From: Phycisphaerae bacterium
GTDB lineage: Bacteria; Planctomycetota; Phycisphaerae; Phycisphaerales; SM1A02
Length of the DNA stretch: 5,946 nucleotides
Assembly: GCA_030432455.1 (NCBI GenBank)
Contig: JAUIHC010000198.1
Span: 1-5,946 of the forward strand
Reading direction: 5' to 3'
Part shown: one piece after another, positions 1-4,726 of the stretch
How positions within the stretch are numbered: position 1 is the stretch's first letter
Layout of the letters: every line of letters starts with the position of its first letter
Position numbers and translations under genes: made by a program
The notes under the pieces: generated by a model
What the model was told of the DNA's origin: nothing
Seen by the model: only the letters and a program-made list of their open reading frames with translations
The model's database searches: none

Positions 1-126
1 GGCATCCCGACGAGCTTCGTGATCGGCCCCGACGGCACCATCCTCGAGGTCCATCAGGGCTTCGACCCGTCGATGGCCGAGTCGATGAAGGACGAGCTCC
101 GGAAGGCCGCCGCCACCAAGGGCTGA
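1..126 (+). CDS. Thioredoxin-like / TlpA-family protein, C-terminal fragment
   Basis: Only the last 41 codons, ending in TGA, lie in the window. They begin with Gly-Ile-Pro-Thr followed by a hydrophobic strand (SFVI), a Gly-Pro-Asp-Gly turn and a further strand (TILEVHQG). In thioredoxin-fold proteins this is the cis-proline loop followed by the last two beta strands and the C-terminal helix, here rich in Lys, Glu and Ala. The redox-active CXXC motif would lie upstream of the window, so I cannot tell a disulfide reductase from a peroxiredoxin-like or inactive member. The next gene downstream carries the same fold with the same strand order, so the two are probably paralogues or functional partners. 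They are separated by a terminator and a promoter-like site, so they are probably not co-transcribed. The fold is fairly certain and the exact role is unknown. Confidence 0.75.
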   Translation, partial: GIPTSFVIGPDGTILEVHQGFDPSMAESMKDELRKAAATKG

Positions 127-158
127 GACCCCCGCATCGCGCCCCCGCAGAACCTTCG

Positions 159-195
159 ACGCCGCCGATCTCCCCCGCCGGGAGATCGGCGGCGT
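159..195 (+). terminator. Intrinsic terminator of the upstream thioredoxin-like gene
   Basis: A perfect 16-bp inverted repeat (159-174 with 180-195) surrounds a 5-nt loop, CCGCC. It begins 32 nt after the TGA at 124-126 and is followed by TTCTTC, a short pyrimidine-rich tract. The long GC-rich stem with only a modest U tract is what I would expect from a rho-independent terminator in a high-GC genome. It separates the upstream gene from the promoter-like hexamer of the next one. Confidence 0.8.
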
Positions 196-236
196 TCTTC
201 GATGGGGGACGGGTTCCCCGGCGACGCGGATCGTCG

Positions 237-242
237 TACCAT
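237..242 (+). promoter_or_regulatory. Candidate -10 hexamer (TACCAT) for the exported redoxin gene
   Basis: TACCAT fits the TANNNT form of a housekeeping sigma -10 element in an otherwise GC-rich stretch. It would place the transcription start near 249 and give a leader of about 52 nt containing the Shine-Dalgarno site at 290-294. The best -35 candidate at 17-bp spacing is TTCCCC (214-219), which is poor. The same hexamer occurs before the receiver gene. This is inference from position and composition only. Confidence 0.4.
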
Positions 243-289
243 CGCTCCGACCCCTTTCCCCGGATGTCCCACGGAGGCGGGATCGCCGC

Positions 290-294
290 AGGAG
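290..294 (+). promoter_or_regulatory. Shine-Dalgarno site (AGGAG) that fixes the start at 301
   Basis: AGGAG sits 6 nt before the ATG at 301 and immediately precedes the codons of a plausible signal peptide. It supports 301 as the true start over the in-frame ATG at 202, which would add 33 residues of non-export-like sequence and would lie upstream of the candidate -10 element. Confidence 0.75.
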
Positions 295-300
295 ACGACC

Positions 301-1629
301 ATGACCGACGATTCGATCATTCTCCGATGCCGCCGAGTCCGCGGGATGTGGCTGTTCACGCTGGCCCTGGCGACGCTTGCCATCGGCCGTCCCGCCACGG
401 CGCAGATGCACGAGGCGGACCCGGCGGCGTCGGAGGCGTTCGCGAAGGCGATCGCCGCGGTCCGGGCGGCACCCGCCACGATCGACGAGACGCTCACCGT
501 GACCACCCGGGACGGCGAGATCGAGGAGACCGGACCCATCCGGACCGTGCGGTGGACGGCCATCCCGGGGGCGGGGATCGAGGGACGCTTCGACGGTTTC
601 CGGATCTCGTTGGCGGACGACCGTCTTCGGGCCGTTCACGAGTCCAGCGACGATCTCGTCCTCGATGTGCCCGATCAGGGATCGCCGTACTACGCCCTCT
701 TCGGCCAGTTCCGCGATCTTCCGTGGCCGGTCTTCGCCATGGCGATGGGTTCCCAGGAGCCGTCGGAGTGCGCCATGCAGCTGAACACGCGGGCGCCGTG
801 GCTTCAGCCGACCGGGGTCGAGGAGATCGACGCGGTCGGGGACGAGCCCGCGGTTCGGCGACTCCGTCTGACCAGCGATCACGAGTCGATGTGGATCGAC
901 CTCGACCCCGGCACCGACCTGCCGCGGTCCGCCGAGGTGACGATCCACGACGGTCCCTTCGTGCGGGACGGCATCGAACTGGTCCTTCGATACGCGTTCA
1001 CGGTCACGCCCGACGCGACGCTCGATGCGGAGGTCGCCCTCGACCTCGAGGCGGAGGGGCGTTCGCGGGTCGATGCGGTGGCGGCCCTCGTGCGGCCCGC
1101 CGAACGGGTGGGCGGCCGCGGTGGCGGGGTGCGGGCGGGGGGCGTCGCCCCGGACTTCGATCTTCCGACCCTCGGCGAGGACCGTCTCCGGCTCGCGGGT
1201 CTCAAGGGATCGGTGGTGGTGCTCGACTTCTGGGCGACCTGGTGCGGCCCGTGCCGGGCGGCGATGCCGCGGATGGCGGAACTCGGTCGCTGGGCGAAGG
1301 AGCATGGCATTCCCGTCGAGGTCGTCGCGATCAACACCAGCGAGCAGTCGCAGGATCTGGAGACCAGACGCCGTCGGCTCGGCGAGTTCCTGCCCGAGCA
1401 GGGGTGGAATCTGGAGGGACTGCGGATCGCCCTGGATCTCGACGGCGCCGTCGCTCGGTCGTACGGCGTGCGGGGGCTGCCCACGACCGTGATCATCGAC
1501 GCGGCGGGCCGGATCGTCACCGTCCGAACGGGTTTCGGCCCCGGGTCGGAGGAGGCGATCCGTGAGTTGCTGCTGGACCTCTTCGAAGGTGGCGAGGCCG
1601 GATTCGACCAGTTCGACGACGTCTCCTGA
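301..1629 (+). CDS. Exported TlpA-like thiol-disulfide oxidoreductase with LolA/DUF2092-like N-terminal domain
   Basis: The 442-residue protein starts with a basic stretch (RCRRVR), a hydrophobic core (residues 16-29, MWLFTLALATLAIG) and an ATA|Q signal-peptidase-like site near residue 34, so it should be exported to the periplasm. Residues about 40-265 form a beta-rich domain with features such as DPGTDLPRSAEV, recalling the DUF2092/LolA-like outer-membrane-associated beta folds; this part is a tentative call. Residues about 280-430 are a TlpA/ResA-type thioredoxin domain: GGVAPDFDLPTL, then VVLDFWATWCGPCRAAMP with active-site Cys315 and Cys318, and the cis-proline loop RGLPTT (Pro394). Known members of this group reduce or isomerise periplasmic disulfides, for example in cytochrome c maturation. 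No cytochrome or disulfide-pathway gene is visible here, so the substrate is unknown. The fused N-terminal domain may bind a lipid or protein ligand. The start at 301 is supported by AGGAG. Confidence 0.88.
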   Translation: MTDDSIILRCRRVRGMWLFTLALATLAIGRPATAQMHEADPAASEAFAKAIAAVRAAPATIDETLTVTTRDGEIEETGPIRTVRWTAIPGAGIEGRFDGFRISLADDRLRAVHESSDDLVLDVPDQGSPYYALFGQFRDLPWPVFAMAMGSQEPSECAMQLNTRAPWLQPTGVEEIDAVGDEPAVRRLRLTSDHESMWIDLDPGTDLPRSAEVTIHDGPFVRDGIELVLRYAFTVTPDATLDAEVALDLEAEGRSRVDAVAALVRPAERVGGRGGGVRAGGVAPDFDLPTLGEDRLRLAGLKGSVVVLDFWATWCGPCRAAMPRMAELGRWAKEHGIPVEVVAINTSEQSQDLETRRRRLGEFLPEQGWNLEGLRIALDLDGAVARSYGVRGLPTTVIIDAAGRIVTVRTGFGPGSEEAIRELLLDLFEGGEAGFDQFDDVS

Positions 1630-1639
1630 GTCGGCTCGC

Positions 1640-1645
1640 TACCAT
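1640..1645 (+). promoter_or_regulatory. Candidate -10 hexamer (TACCAT) giving a leaderless receiver mRNA
   Basis: TACCAT ends 6 nt before the ATG at 1652, so the expected start of transcription (7 nt after the last base of the hexamer) is the A of the start codon itself. No Shine-Dalgarno sequence is present between the upstream stop codon (1627-1629) and the ATG. No good -35 element is visible. Read-through from the upstream gene is possible as well, since no terminator lies between them. Confidence 0.45.
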
Positions 1646-1651
1646 CGCGGC

Positions 1652-2149
1652 ATGACCGACCCGACCGATGCCGGCATCGACGCCCTCGCCGAGGACGCCC
1701 TCGATGTGGACACCGCCTTCGAGGACGCGATGGTGCTCCTCGTCGACGACAACCAGCAGAACATCGAACTGATGCAGGCGTATCTCGACGACCTGCCGTG
1801 CCGGACCGCCACCGCGATGGACGGTGTGGAGGCGATGAAGGCGATCGAGCGTGATCGTCCCGATCTCGTGCTGCTCGATGTCATGATGCCCCGCATGTCC
1901 GGCTTCGAGGTCTGCCAGAAGATCAAGTCCAACCCCGCGACCCGGGACACCGCGGTCATCATGGTGACCGCCCTCAACGAGGTCCCCGACTACGAGCGGG
2001 CGGTCGAGAGCGGCACCGACGACTTCCTCTCCAAGCCCGTCAACAAGCTCGAGCTGGTCACGCGGGTCAAGAGCCTGCTCCGGGTGCGTCTGCTCCGCAA
2101 GCGACTGGAGTCGCTGCTGAAGGAGACCAGCGGCGGTCGCGAGATCTGA
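1652..2149 (+). CDS. Stand-alone response-regulator receiver (REC) protein
   Basis: This 165-residue protein is a phosphorylation-dependent signalling protein with no output domain. An acidic 26-residue N-terminal extension precedes a complete receiver domain (about 27-145). The acidic pocket is Asp32-Asp33 in VLLVDDN, the phospho-acceptor is Asp76 in LVLLDVMMPRMSGFEV, the switch Thr is Thr106 in VTA, and the conserved Lys is Lys128 in LSKPV. A basic amphipathic helix follows (LVTRVKSLLRVRLLRKRLE), the usual linker between the receiver and a GGDEF or similar output domain in PleD-type regulators, but here the protein ends soon after in ETSGGREI. It may act like CheY or Spo0F, by binding a partner or relaying phosphate, and the terminal helix could mediate dimerisation. 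No histidine kinase is in the window. The ATG at 1652 is chosen because an upstream in-frame start at 1562 would run back into the preceding gene. Confidence 0.92.
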   Translation: MTDPTDAGIDALAEDALDVDTAFEDAMVLLVDDNQQNIELMQAYLDDLPCRTATAMDGVEAMKAIERDRPDLVLLDVMMPRMSGFEVCQKIKSNPATRDTAVIMVTALNEVPDYERAVESGTDDFLSKPVNKLELVTRVKSLLRVRLLRKRLESLLKETSGGREI

Positions 2150-2172
2150 ACGACCGACCACCGGATACGCCG

Positions 2173-2221
2173 GAATCAACGACGACGGCCACCGCGATGC
2201 GGTGGCCGTCGTCGTTGATTC
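2173..2221. terminator. Bidirectional terminator: perfect 23-bp hairpin with 3-nt loop
   Basis: Bases 2173-2195 are the exact reverse complement of 2199-2221, separated only by GAT. The hairpin starts 23 nt after the receiver gene's stop on the plus strand and 17 nt after the small gene's stop on the minus strand, so it lies centrally between convergent genes. The outer stem is AT-richer (GAATCAAC/GTTGATTC), so each transcript has GUUGAUUC on its 3' side, but there is no free U tract. A shared two-way terminator is the simplest reading. Confidence 0.8.
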
Positions 2222-2238
2222 ACAGGACCCTGAGGACC

Positions 2239-2439
2239 CTAGCCCGCGGTGCGGGTCATCATCGACGGAGCGTCGCCGGGACGGATCCAGCGGCTCGTCC
2301 CCCCGCGGGGCTCGGCGCCGTGGAGCAGGTGGTCCAGATACCGCTGGAGGCTCTCGATGTCGAACTGGCGGAGCCAGTCGCGTCGGGCGGATCGGTTGAA
2401 CTCGCGGATGGACTGGATCAGGTGGTCCTTGGCGGGCAT
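2239..2439 (-). CDS. Small uncharacterised 66-residue protein (FNRSAR-type)
   Basis: The start codon (2437-2439) is preceded by GGAG with a 6-nt spacer, and the stop is TAG. The protein begins MPAKDHLIQSIREFNRSARR, continues with an amphipathic stretch (WLRQFDIESLQRYLDHLL) and ends with a Gly/Pro/Arg-rich tail containing PRGGTSRWIRPGDAP. It has no signal peptide, membrane segment or cysteine, so it should be cytosolic. The mix of predicted helices with conserved-looking Trp, Arg and Pro-Gly positions looks like a real folded protein rather than a chance frame. I have an impression of similar short proteins in planctomycetes, but this is unverified and I assign no function. In-frame starts at 2556 and 2520 exist upstream, but they would add low-complexity Arg/Ser/Pro sequence and have no comparable ribosome site. 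It stands alone, convergent with the receiver gene. Confidence 0.7.
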   Translation of the reverse strand: MPAKDHLIQSIREFNRSARRDWLRQFDIESLQRYLDHLLHGAEPRGGTSRWIRPGDAPSMMTRTAG

Positions 2440-2445
2440 GTCTGG

Positions 2446-2449
2446 CTCC
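2446..2449 (-). promoter_or_regulatory. Shine-Dalgarno site (GGAG) of the 66-residue protein gene
   Basis: On the minus strand GGAG is followed by CCAGAC and then the ATG at 2437-2439. This spacing is ideal and selects the 66-residue form over longer in-frame starts. No clear -10 element could be found upstream of it. Confidence 0.65.
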
Positions 2450-2568
2450 GTGGGGAAGTGGTCCGAGGTCGATCGTGCGGTGATGAGCCTGCTCGGGGCT
2501 CGTCGCGGGTCGGCACGCATCACCGCCGACGAGGGAGGATGTCGGACACTCGCCACCCGAGGATCGAA

Positions 2569-2599
2569 CCGATAACGGCCGCCATGTCGCGGTTATCGG
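2569..2599. repeat. Inverted repeat CCGATAAC ... GTTATCGG, possible operator or leader hairpin
   Basis: CCGATAAC (2569-2576) and GTTATCGG (2592-2599) are exact reverse complements separated by 15 bp, putting the half-site centres about 23 bp apart, or two turns of the helix. The half-sites are AT-richer than their surroundings. It lies about 130 bp upstream of the 66-residue protein's start, where a regulator of that gene could bind. A structured RNA is the alternative. Confidence 0.4.
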
Positions 2600-2708
2600 G
2601 CGCCACGAGGGGTTTCAGACGATCGGACCACCGTATCTGGGGGAGGCTGGATCGTGACCACCACCACGACTGGTGCCCGCCGCACCGGCAACTTTTTTTC
2701 GTCGCAAG

Positions 2709-2727
2709 GTCCGCCTCGCGGGCGGAC
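2709..2727 (-). terminator. Probable terminator hairpin after the KdsD gene
   Basis: GTCCGCC (2709-2715) pairs with GGCGGAC (2721-2727) around a 5-nt loop. On the minus strand it begins 8 nt after the KdsD stop codon. The sequence that follows (CTTGCGAC, then a run of A) is not U-rich, so it is weaker than the other hairpins here. Stabilisation of the 3' end or rho-assisted termination is also possible. Confidence 0.45.
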
Positions 2728-2735
2728 GCGATCGG

Positions 2736-3776
2736 TCACTCGCTGACGACCTTCATCGCCACGAGATCCTGGATGTCGAGGATGCCGACCGGGCGGCCGT
2801 CTCCGTCCACGACCGGGATCTCGTCCACCCGCCGCTCCCGCACCATCCGGACCGCGTCGCGGACGAGGTCGGTGTCGGCGAGACAGCGGGGTTCGCGGGT
2901 CATCACCTCGGCGATCGGGCCTCCGAGGGCGGCGGCCCCGCGGGTGTTCACGAGCCGACGCAGGTCGCCGTCGGTGAAGATGCCGCTGAGGCGGCCCTGC
3001 CCGTCCACCAGCAGCACGGCGCCCGCGCGTCGTCCGTCGCCCGCCGCGGCGAGGGCCTCCTCGACGGTCGCGGTGTCGGCGACCACCGCCACATTGCGGC
3101 CGACCTGAAATCGCAGGACCTCGACGACGGGCCGGAGCCCGGCCCCGAGCAGGCCCCCGGGATGATGCCGATGGAAGGCGTCCGCGTCGAAGTCGCGTCG
3201 GCGAGCCGCCGCGAGGGCGAGGGCGTCGCCGACCGCGATCATGGCGGTGGTGCTGGCGGTCGGGGCGAGGTTCAACGGGCACGCCTCGGTGACCCGGCCG
3301 AGCGTGAGGTGGGCGGCACAGAGGCGGCCGAGCGAGCTCGTGCCGTCCCGACTGATCCCGATGCAGGGGATGCCGTCCGCCGCGAGGATCGAGGCGAGGG
3401 CGACCACTTCCTCGGTCTCGCCGGAGTAGGAGAGCAGCAGCGCGACATCGCCGCGTCGGACGCGGCCGAGATCACCATGGACCGCCTCGGCGGGATGAAG
3501 CGTGTGCGATGGACGGCCGAGACTCGACAGCGTCGCGGAGATCTTCGCCCCGACCAGACCCGACTTGCCCATGCCTGCCACCACGACGTGTCCATCGCAG
3601 TCGGCGACCATCCCGATCGCCCGTCCCCAGTCGTCGGCGGTCGCGTCGAGCTCGTCGGCGAGCCGGTCGAGCGTGCCCGATTCGGCCCGGAGCACCGAAC
3701 GCAGGAACGCGACCTCGTCGGGAGGACAGTCGGTGGCGGGAGAGGAGGCGGAGGAGGCGGTCGGCTCGGACGGCAT
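2736..3776 (-). CDS. kdsD: D-arabinose-5-phosphate isomerase (SIS + two CBS domains)
   Basis: The 346-residue protein interconverts D-ribulose 5-phosphate and D-arabinose 5-phosphate, the first step towards Kdo, a sugar of lipopolysaccharide inner core; it acts in the cytoplasm. Length and domain order match the KdsD/KpsF/GutQ family (E. coli members are about 320-330 residues). The SIS domain (about 35-195) contains VVVAGMGKSGLVGAKISATL, HPAEAVHGDLG, LLSYSGETEEV and TEACPLNLAPTASTTAM. By alignment from memory, the known catalytic residues appear as Lys71, Glu120, Glu165 and His205 (in HHPGGLLG). Two CBS domains follow (about 218-278 and 285-346), containing GIFTDGDLRRLV and DEIPVVDGDGRPVGILDIQDLV. 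The N-terminal 20 residues are a Ser/Pro/Ala-rich extra. No other Kdo gene (kdsA, kdsB, kdsC) is adjacent, unlike in many proteobacteria. The start is supported by a TACACT hexamer just upstream; there is no Shine-Dalgarno site. Confidence 0.93.
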   Translation of the reverse strand: MPSEPTASSASSPATDCPPDEVAFLRSVLRAESGTLDRLADELDATADDWGRAIGMVADCDGHVVVAGMGKSGLVGAKISATLSSLGRPSHTLHPAEAVHGDLGRVRRGDVALLLSYSGETEEVVALASILAADGIPCIGISRDGTSSLGRLCAAHLTLGRVTEACPLNLAPTASTTAMIAVGDALALAAARRRDFDADAFHRHHPGGLLGAGLRPVVEVLRFQVGRNVAVVADTATVEEALAAAGDGRRAGAVLLVDGQGRLSGIFTDGDLRRLVNTRGAAALGGPIAEVMTREPRCLADTDLVRDAVRMVRERRVDEIPVVDGDGRPVGILDIQDLVAMKVVSE

Positions 3777-3782
3777 TCGCGG

Positions 3783-3788
3783 AGTGTA
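3783..3788 (-). promoter_or_regulatory. Candidate -10 hexamer (TACACT) giving a leaderless kdsD mRNA
   Basis: On the minus strand TACACT is followed by CCGCGA and then the ATG at 3774-3776, so the expected transcription start is the A of the start codon. There is no Shine-Dalgarno sequence and no recognisable -35 element. It lies in the 62-bp gap shared with divergent scpA. Confidence 0.5.
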
Positions 3789-3825
3789 CGACGGTCCGCG
3801 TCCCGTCTCGGTCCGCCGCCGCCGG

Positions 3826-3831
3826 TATCGT
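3826..3831 (+). promoter_or_regulatory. Candidate -10 hexamer (TATCGT) giving a (near-)leaderless scpA mRNA
   Basis: TATCGT is followed by 7 nt, GGCGGTC, and then the ATG at 3839, putting the expected start at or one base before the start codon. No Shine-Dalgarno sequence precedes scpA. The in-frame GTG at 3830 would overlap this hexamer, which favours the ATG as start. No clear -35 element is present. Confidence 0.45.
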
Positions 3832-3838
3832 GGCGGTC

Positions 3839-4693
3839 ATGACGCTCGAGGACGACTACACCGTCCGGCTGGGCACCTTCGAGGGCCCGCTCGATCTCCT
3901 GCTGTACCTGATCCGTCGGGCGGAGGTGGACATCCACGACATTCCGATCGTGCAGATCACCGACCAGTACCTCGACGCGATCGCGGGGATCGACGCGGAG
4001 ACGACCCTCGACATCGACGCCGCGGGCGAGTTCCTCGTGATGGCGGCGACGCTCGTCGAACTCAAGTCCCGCACGCTCGCCCCGCGACGAACCGGCGAGG
4101 ACGGCGAGGACCCGGGCGACGCTCCGGAGGCCGAGGAGGTCGATCCCCGGCACGACCTCGTGCGGCAGCTGCTCGCATACCAGCGGTTTCGCTCGGCCGC
4201 GGGCGAGCTCGACGATCGGCGGGAGGAGTTCGCGTCCCGCTGGCCGGTGCGGATCCGGGTCGGTGAGGCGGCGGTTCAGGAGTCCGAGGACGAGGACGAG
4301 GCCCCGGCGCTCGAACTCGACGATGTCCACGCCGGCGATCTCTTCGCCGCGTTCGAGCGGATCATGGCCGCGATCGACCCGAGCCGACTCGGCGAGCACG
4401 CGGTCGAGTACGACGACACCCCGATCGGTCTCCACCAGGAGGATCTGGTCGATCGACTGCGTCGCACCACCACGGGTCGGATGTCGCTGCGGGAGGCGTT
4501 CGAGGGTCGGACCCGCGGCGCGATGATCGGGCTCTTCCTCGCGGTGCTGGAACTCGCTCGACAGCAGCGGATCCGGTTCCATCAGGACGACATGGGCGAC
4601 ATCGACCTCGAGCTTCGACCCGACGGAGACGCGGCCGCGTCGCTGGGCGAAGAGGACGAGGCCGAGCGCGAGGCCGCGGGCGAAGAGCGGTAG
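3839..4693 (+). CDS. scpA: Segregation and condensation protein A (kleisin subunit)
   Basis: The 284-residue protein is the kleisin of the bacterial SMC-ScpAB condensin, which bridges the SMC heads and organises and segregates the chromosome. The diagnostic N-terminal block is present: VRLGTFEGPLDLLLYLIRRA (residues 9-28) followed by VDIHDIPIVQITDQYLD, then AGEFLVMAATLVELKSRTL, the helical region that contacts the SMC neck. The middle (about 82-105 and 145-160) is acidic and probably flexible. The C-terminal part (about 200-270; DLVDRLRRTTTGRMSLREAF, then FLAVLELARQQRIRF) is the winged helix that binds the SMC cap. A highly acidic tail (EEDEAEREAAGEER) follows. Length is slightly above the usual 240-260 residues because of these acidic parts. 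The usual partner scpB is not next to it: the following gene is a convergent recQ. The ATG at 3839 aligns with the usual start of the family. Confidence 0.95.
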   Translation: MTLEDDYTVRLGTFEGPLDLLLYLIRRAEVDIHDIPIVQITDQYLDAIAGIDAETTLDIDAAGEFLVMAATLVELKSRTLAPRRTGEDGEDPGDAPEAEEVDPRHDLVRQLLAYQRFRSAAGELDDRREEFASRWPVRIRVGEAAVQESEDEDEAPALELDDVHAGDLFAAFERIMAAIDPSRLGEHAVEYDDTPIGLHQEDLVDRLRRTTTGRMSLREAFEGRTRGAMIGLFLAVLELARQQRIRFHQDDMGDIDLELRPDGDAAASLGEEDEAEREAAGEER

Positions 4694-4701
4694 ACACGCG
4701 A

Positions 4702-4723
4702 ACCGGCGCCGGTCCTCCCCGGC
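4702..4723. terminator. Weak hairpin candidates between convergent scpA and recQ
   Basis: The 33-bp gap holds the 12-bp palindrome ACCGGCGCCGGT (4702-4713) and an overlapping alternative stem GCCGG/CCGGC (4708-4712 with 4719-4723). Either could form a short hairpin ending both transcripts. Neither is followed by a U tract, so this is tentative. Confidence 0.3.
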
Positions 4724-4726
4724 CCG

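Larger units (their letters stand above)
2440..2735. other. Non-coding stretch of about 300 bp between two minus-strand genes
   Basis: No convincing gene lies here on either strand. It should hold the promoter and leader of the 66-residue protein gene (minus strand) and the 3' end of the KdsD transcript. Visible structure: an 8-bp inverted repeat at 2569-2599, a run of seven T at 2693-2699 and a 7-bp hairpin at 2709-2727. Between about 2450 and 2565 I see nothing further. Confidence 0.6.

Noticed and set aside
202..300. Possible 33-residue N-terminal extension of the exported redoxin
   Set aside because: It would bury the signal peptide, start upstream of the candidate promoter, and ignore the AGGAG site at 290-294.
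264..1565. 433-residue plus-strand open frame overlapping the exported redoxin gene
   Set aside because: It is shifted relative to a gene with clear TlpA motifs, and is dominated by Gly, Arg and Asp. It has no independent ribosome site or domain.
1517..2179. 220-residue minus-strand open frame antisense to the receiver gene
   Set aside because: The Leu/Val/His/Gly-rich translation mirrors the receiver's codons, and its start falls inside the terminator hairpin at 2173-2221.
2545..2576. tRNA-like T-arm string GGTTCGATCC on the minus strand
   Set aside because: The flanking bases do not form the 5-bp T stem, and no acceptor, D or anticodon arms fit around it.
2693..2699. T7 tract as the terminator of the kdsD transcript
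   Set aside because: On the minus strand, in which kdsD is transcribed, this tract reads as A7, so it cannot provide a U tract for that transcript.
2673..3842. 389-residue plus-strand open frame antisense to kdsD
   Set aside because: It is the mirror of a gene with all catalytic motifs. The sequence is low-complexity Gly/Arg/Asp/Ala without family features.
3272..4582. 436-residue minus-strand open frame across scpA and the kdsD start region
   Set aside because: It is antisense to scpA and overlaps kdsD in another frame. Its composition is Arg/Ser/Pro-rich with no recognisable motif, as expected from a high-GC shadow frame.
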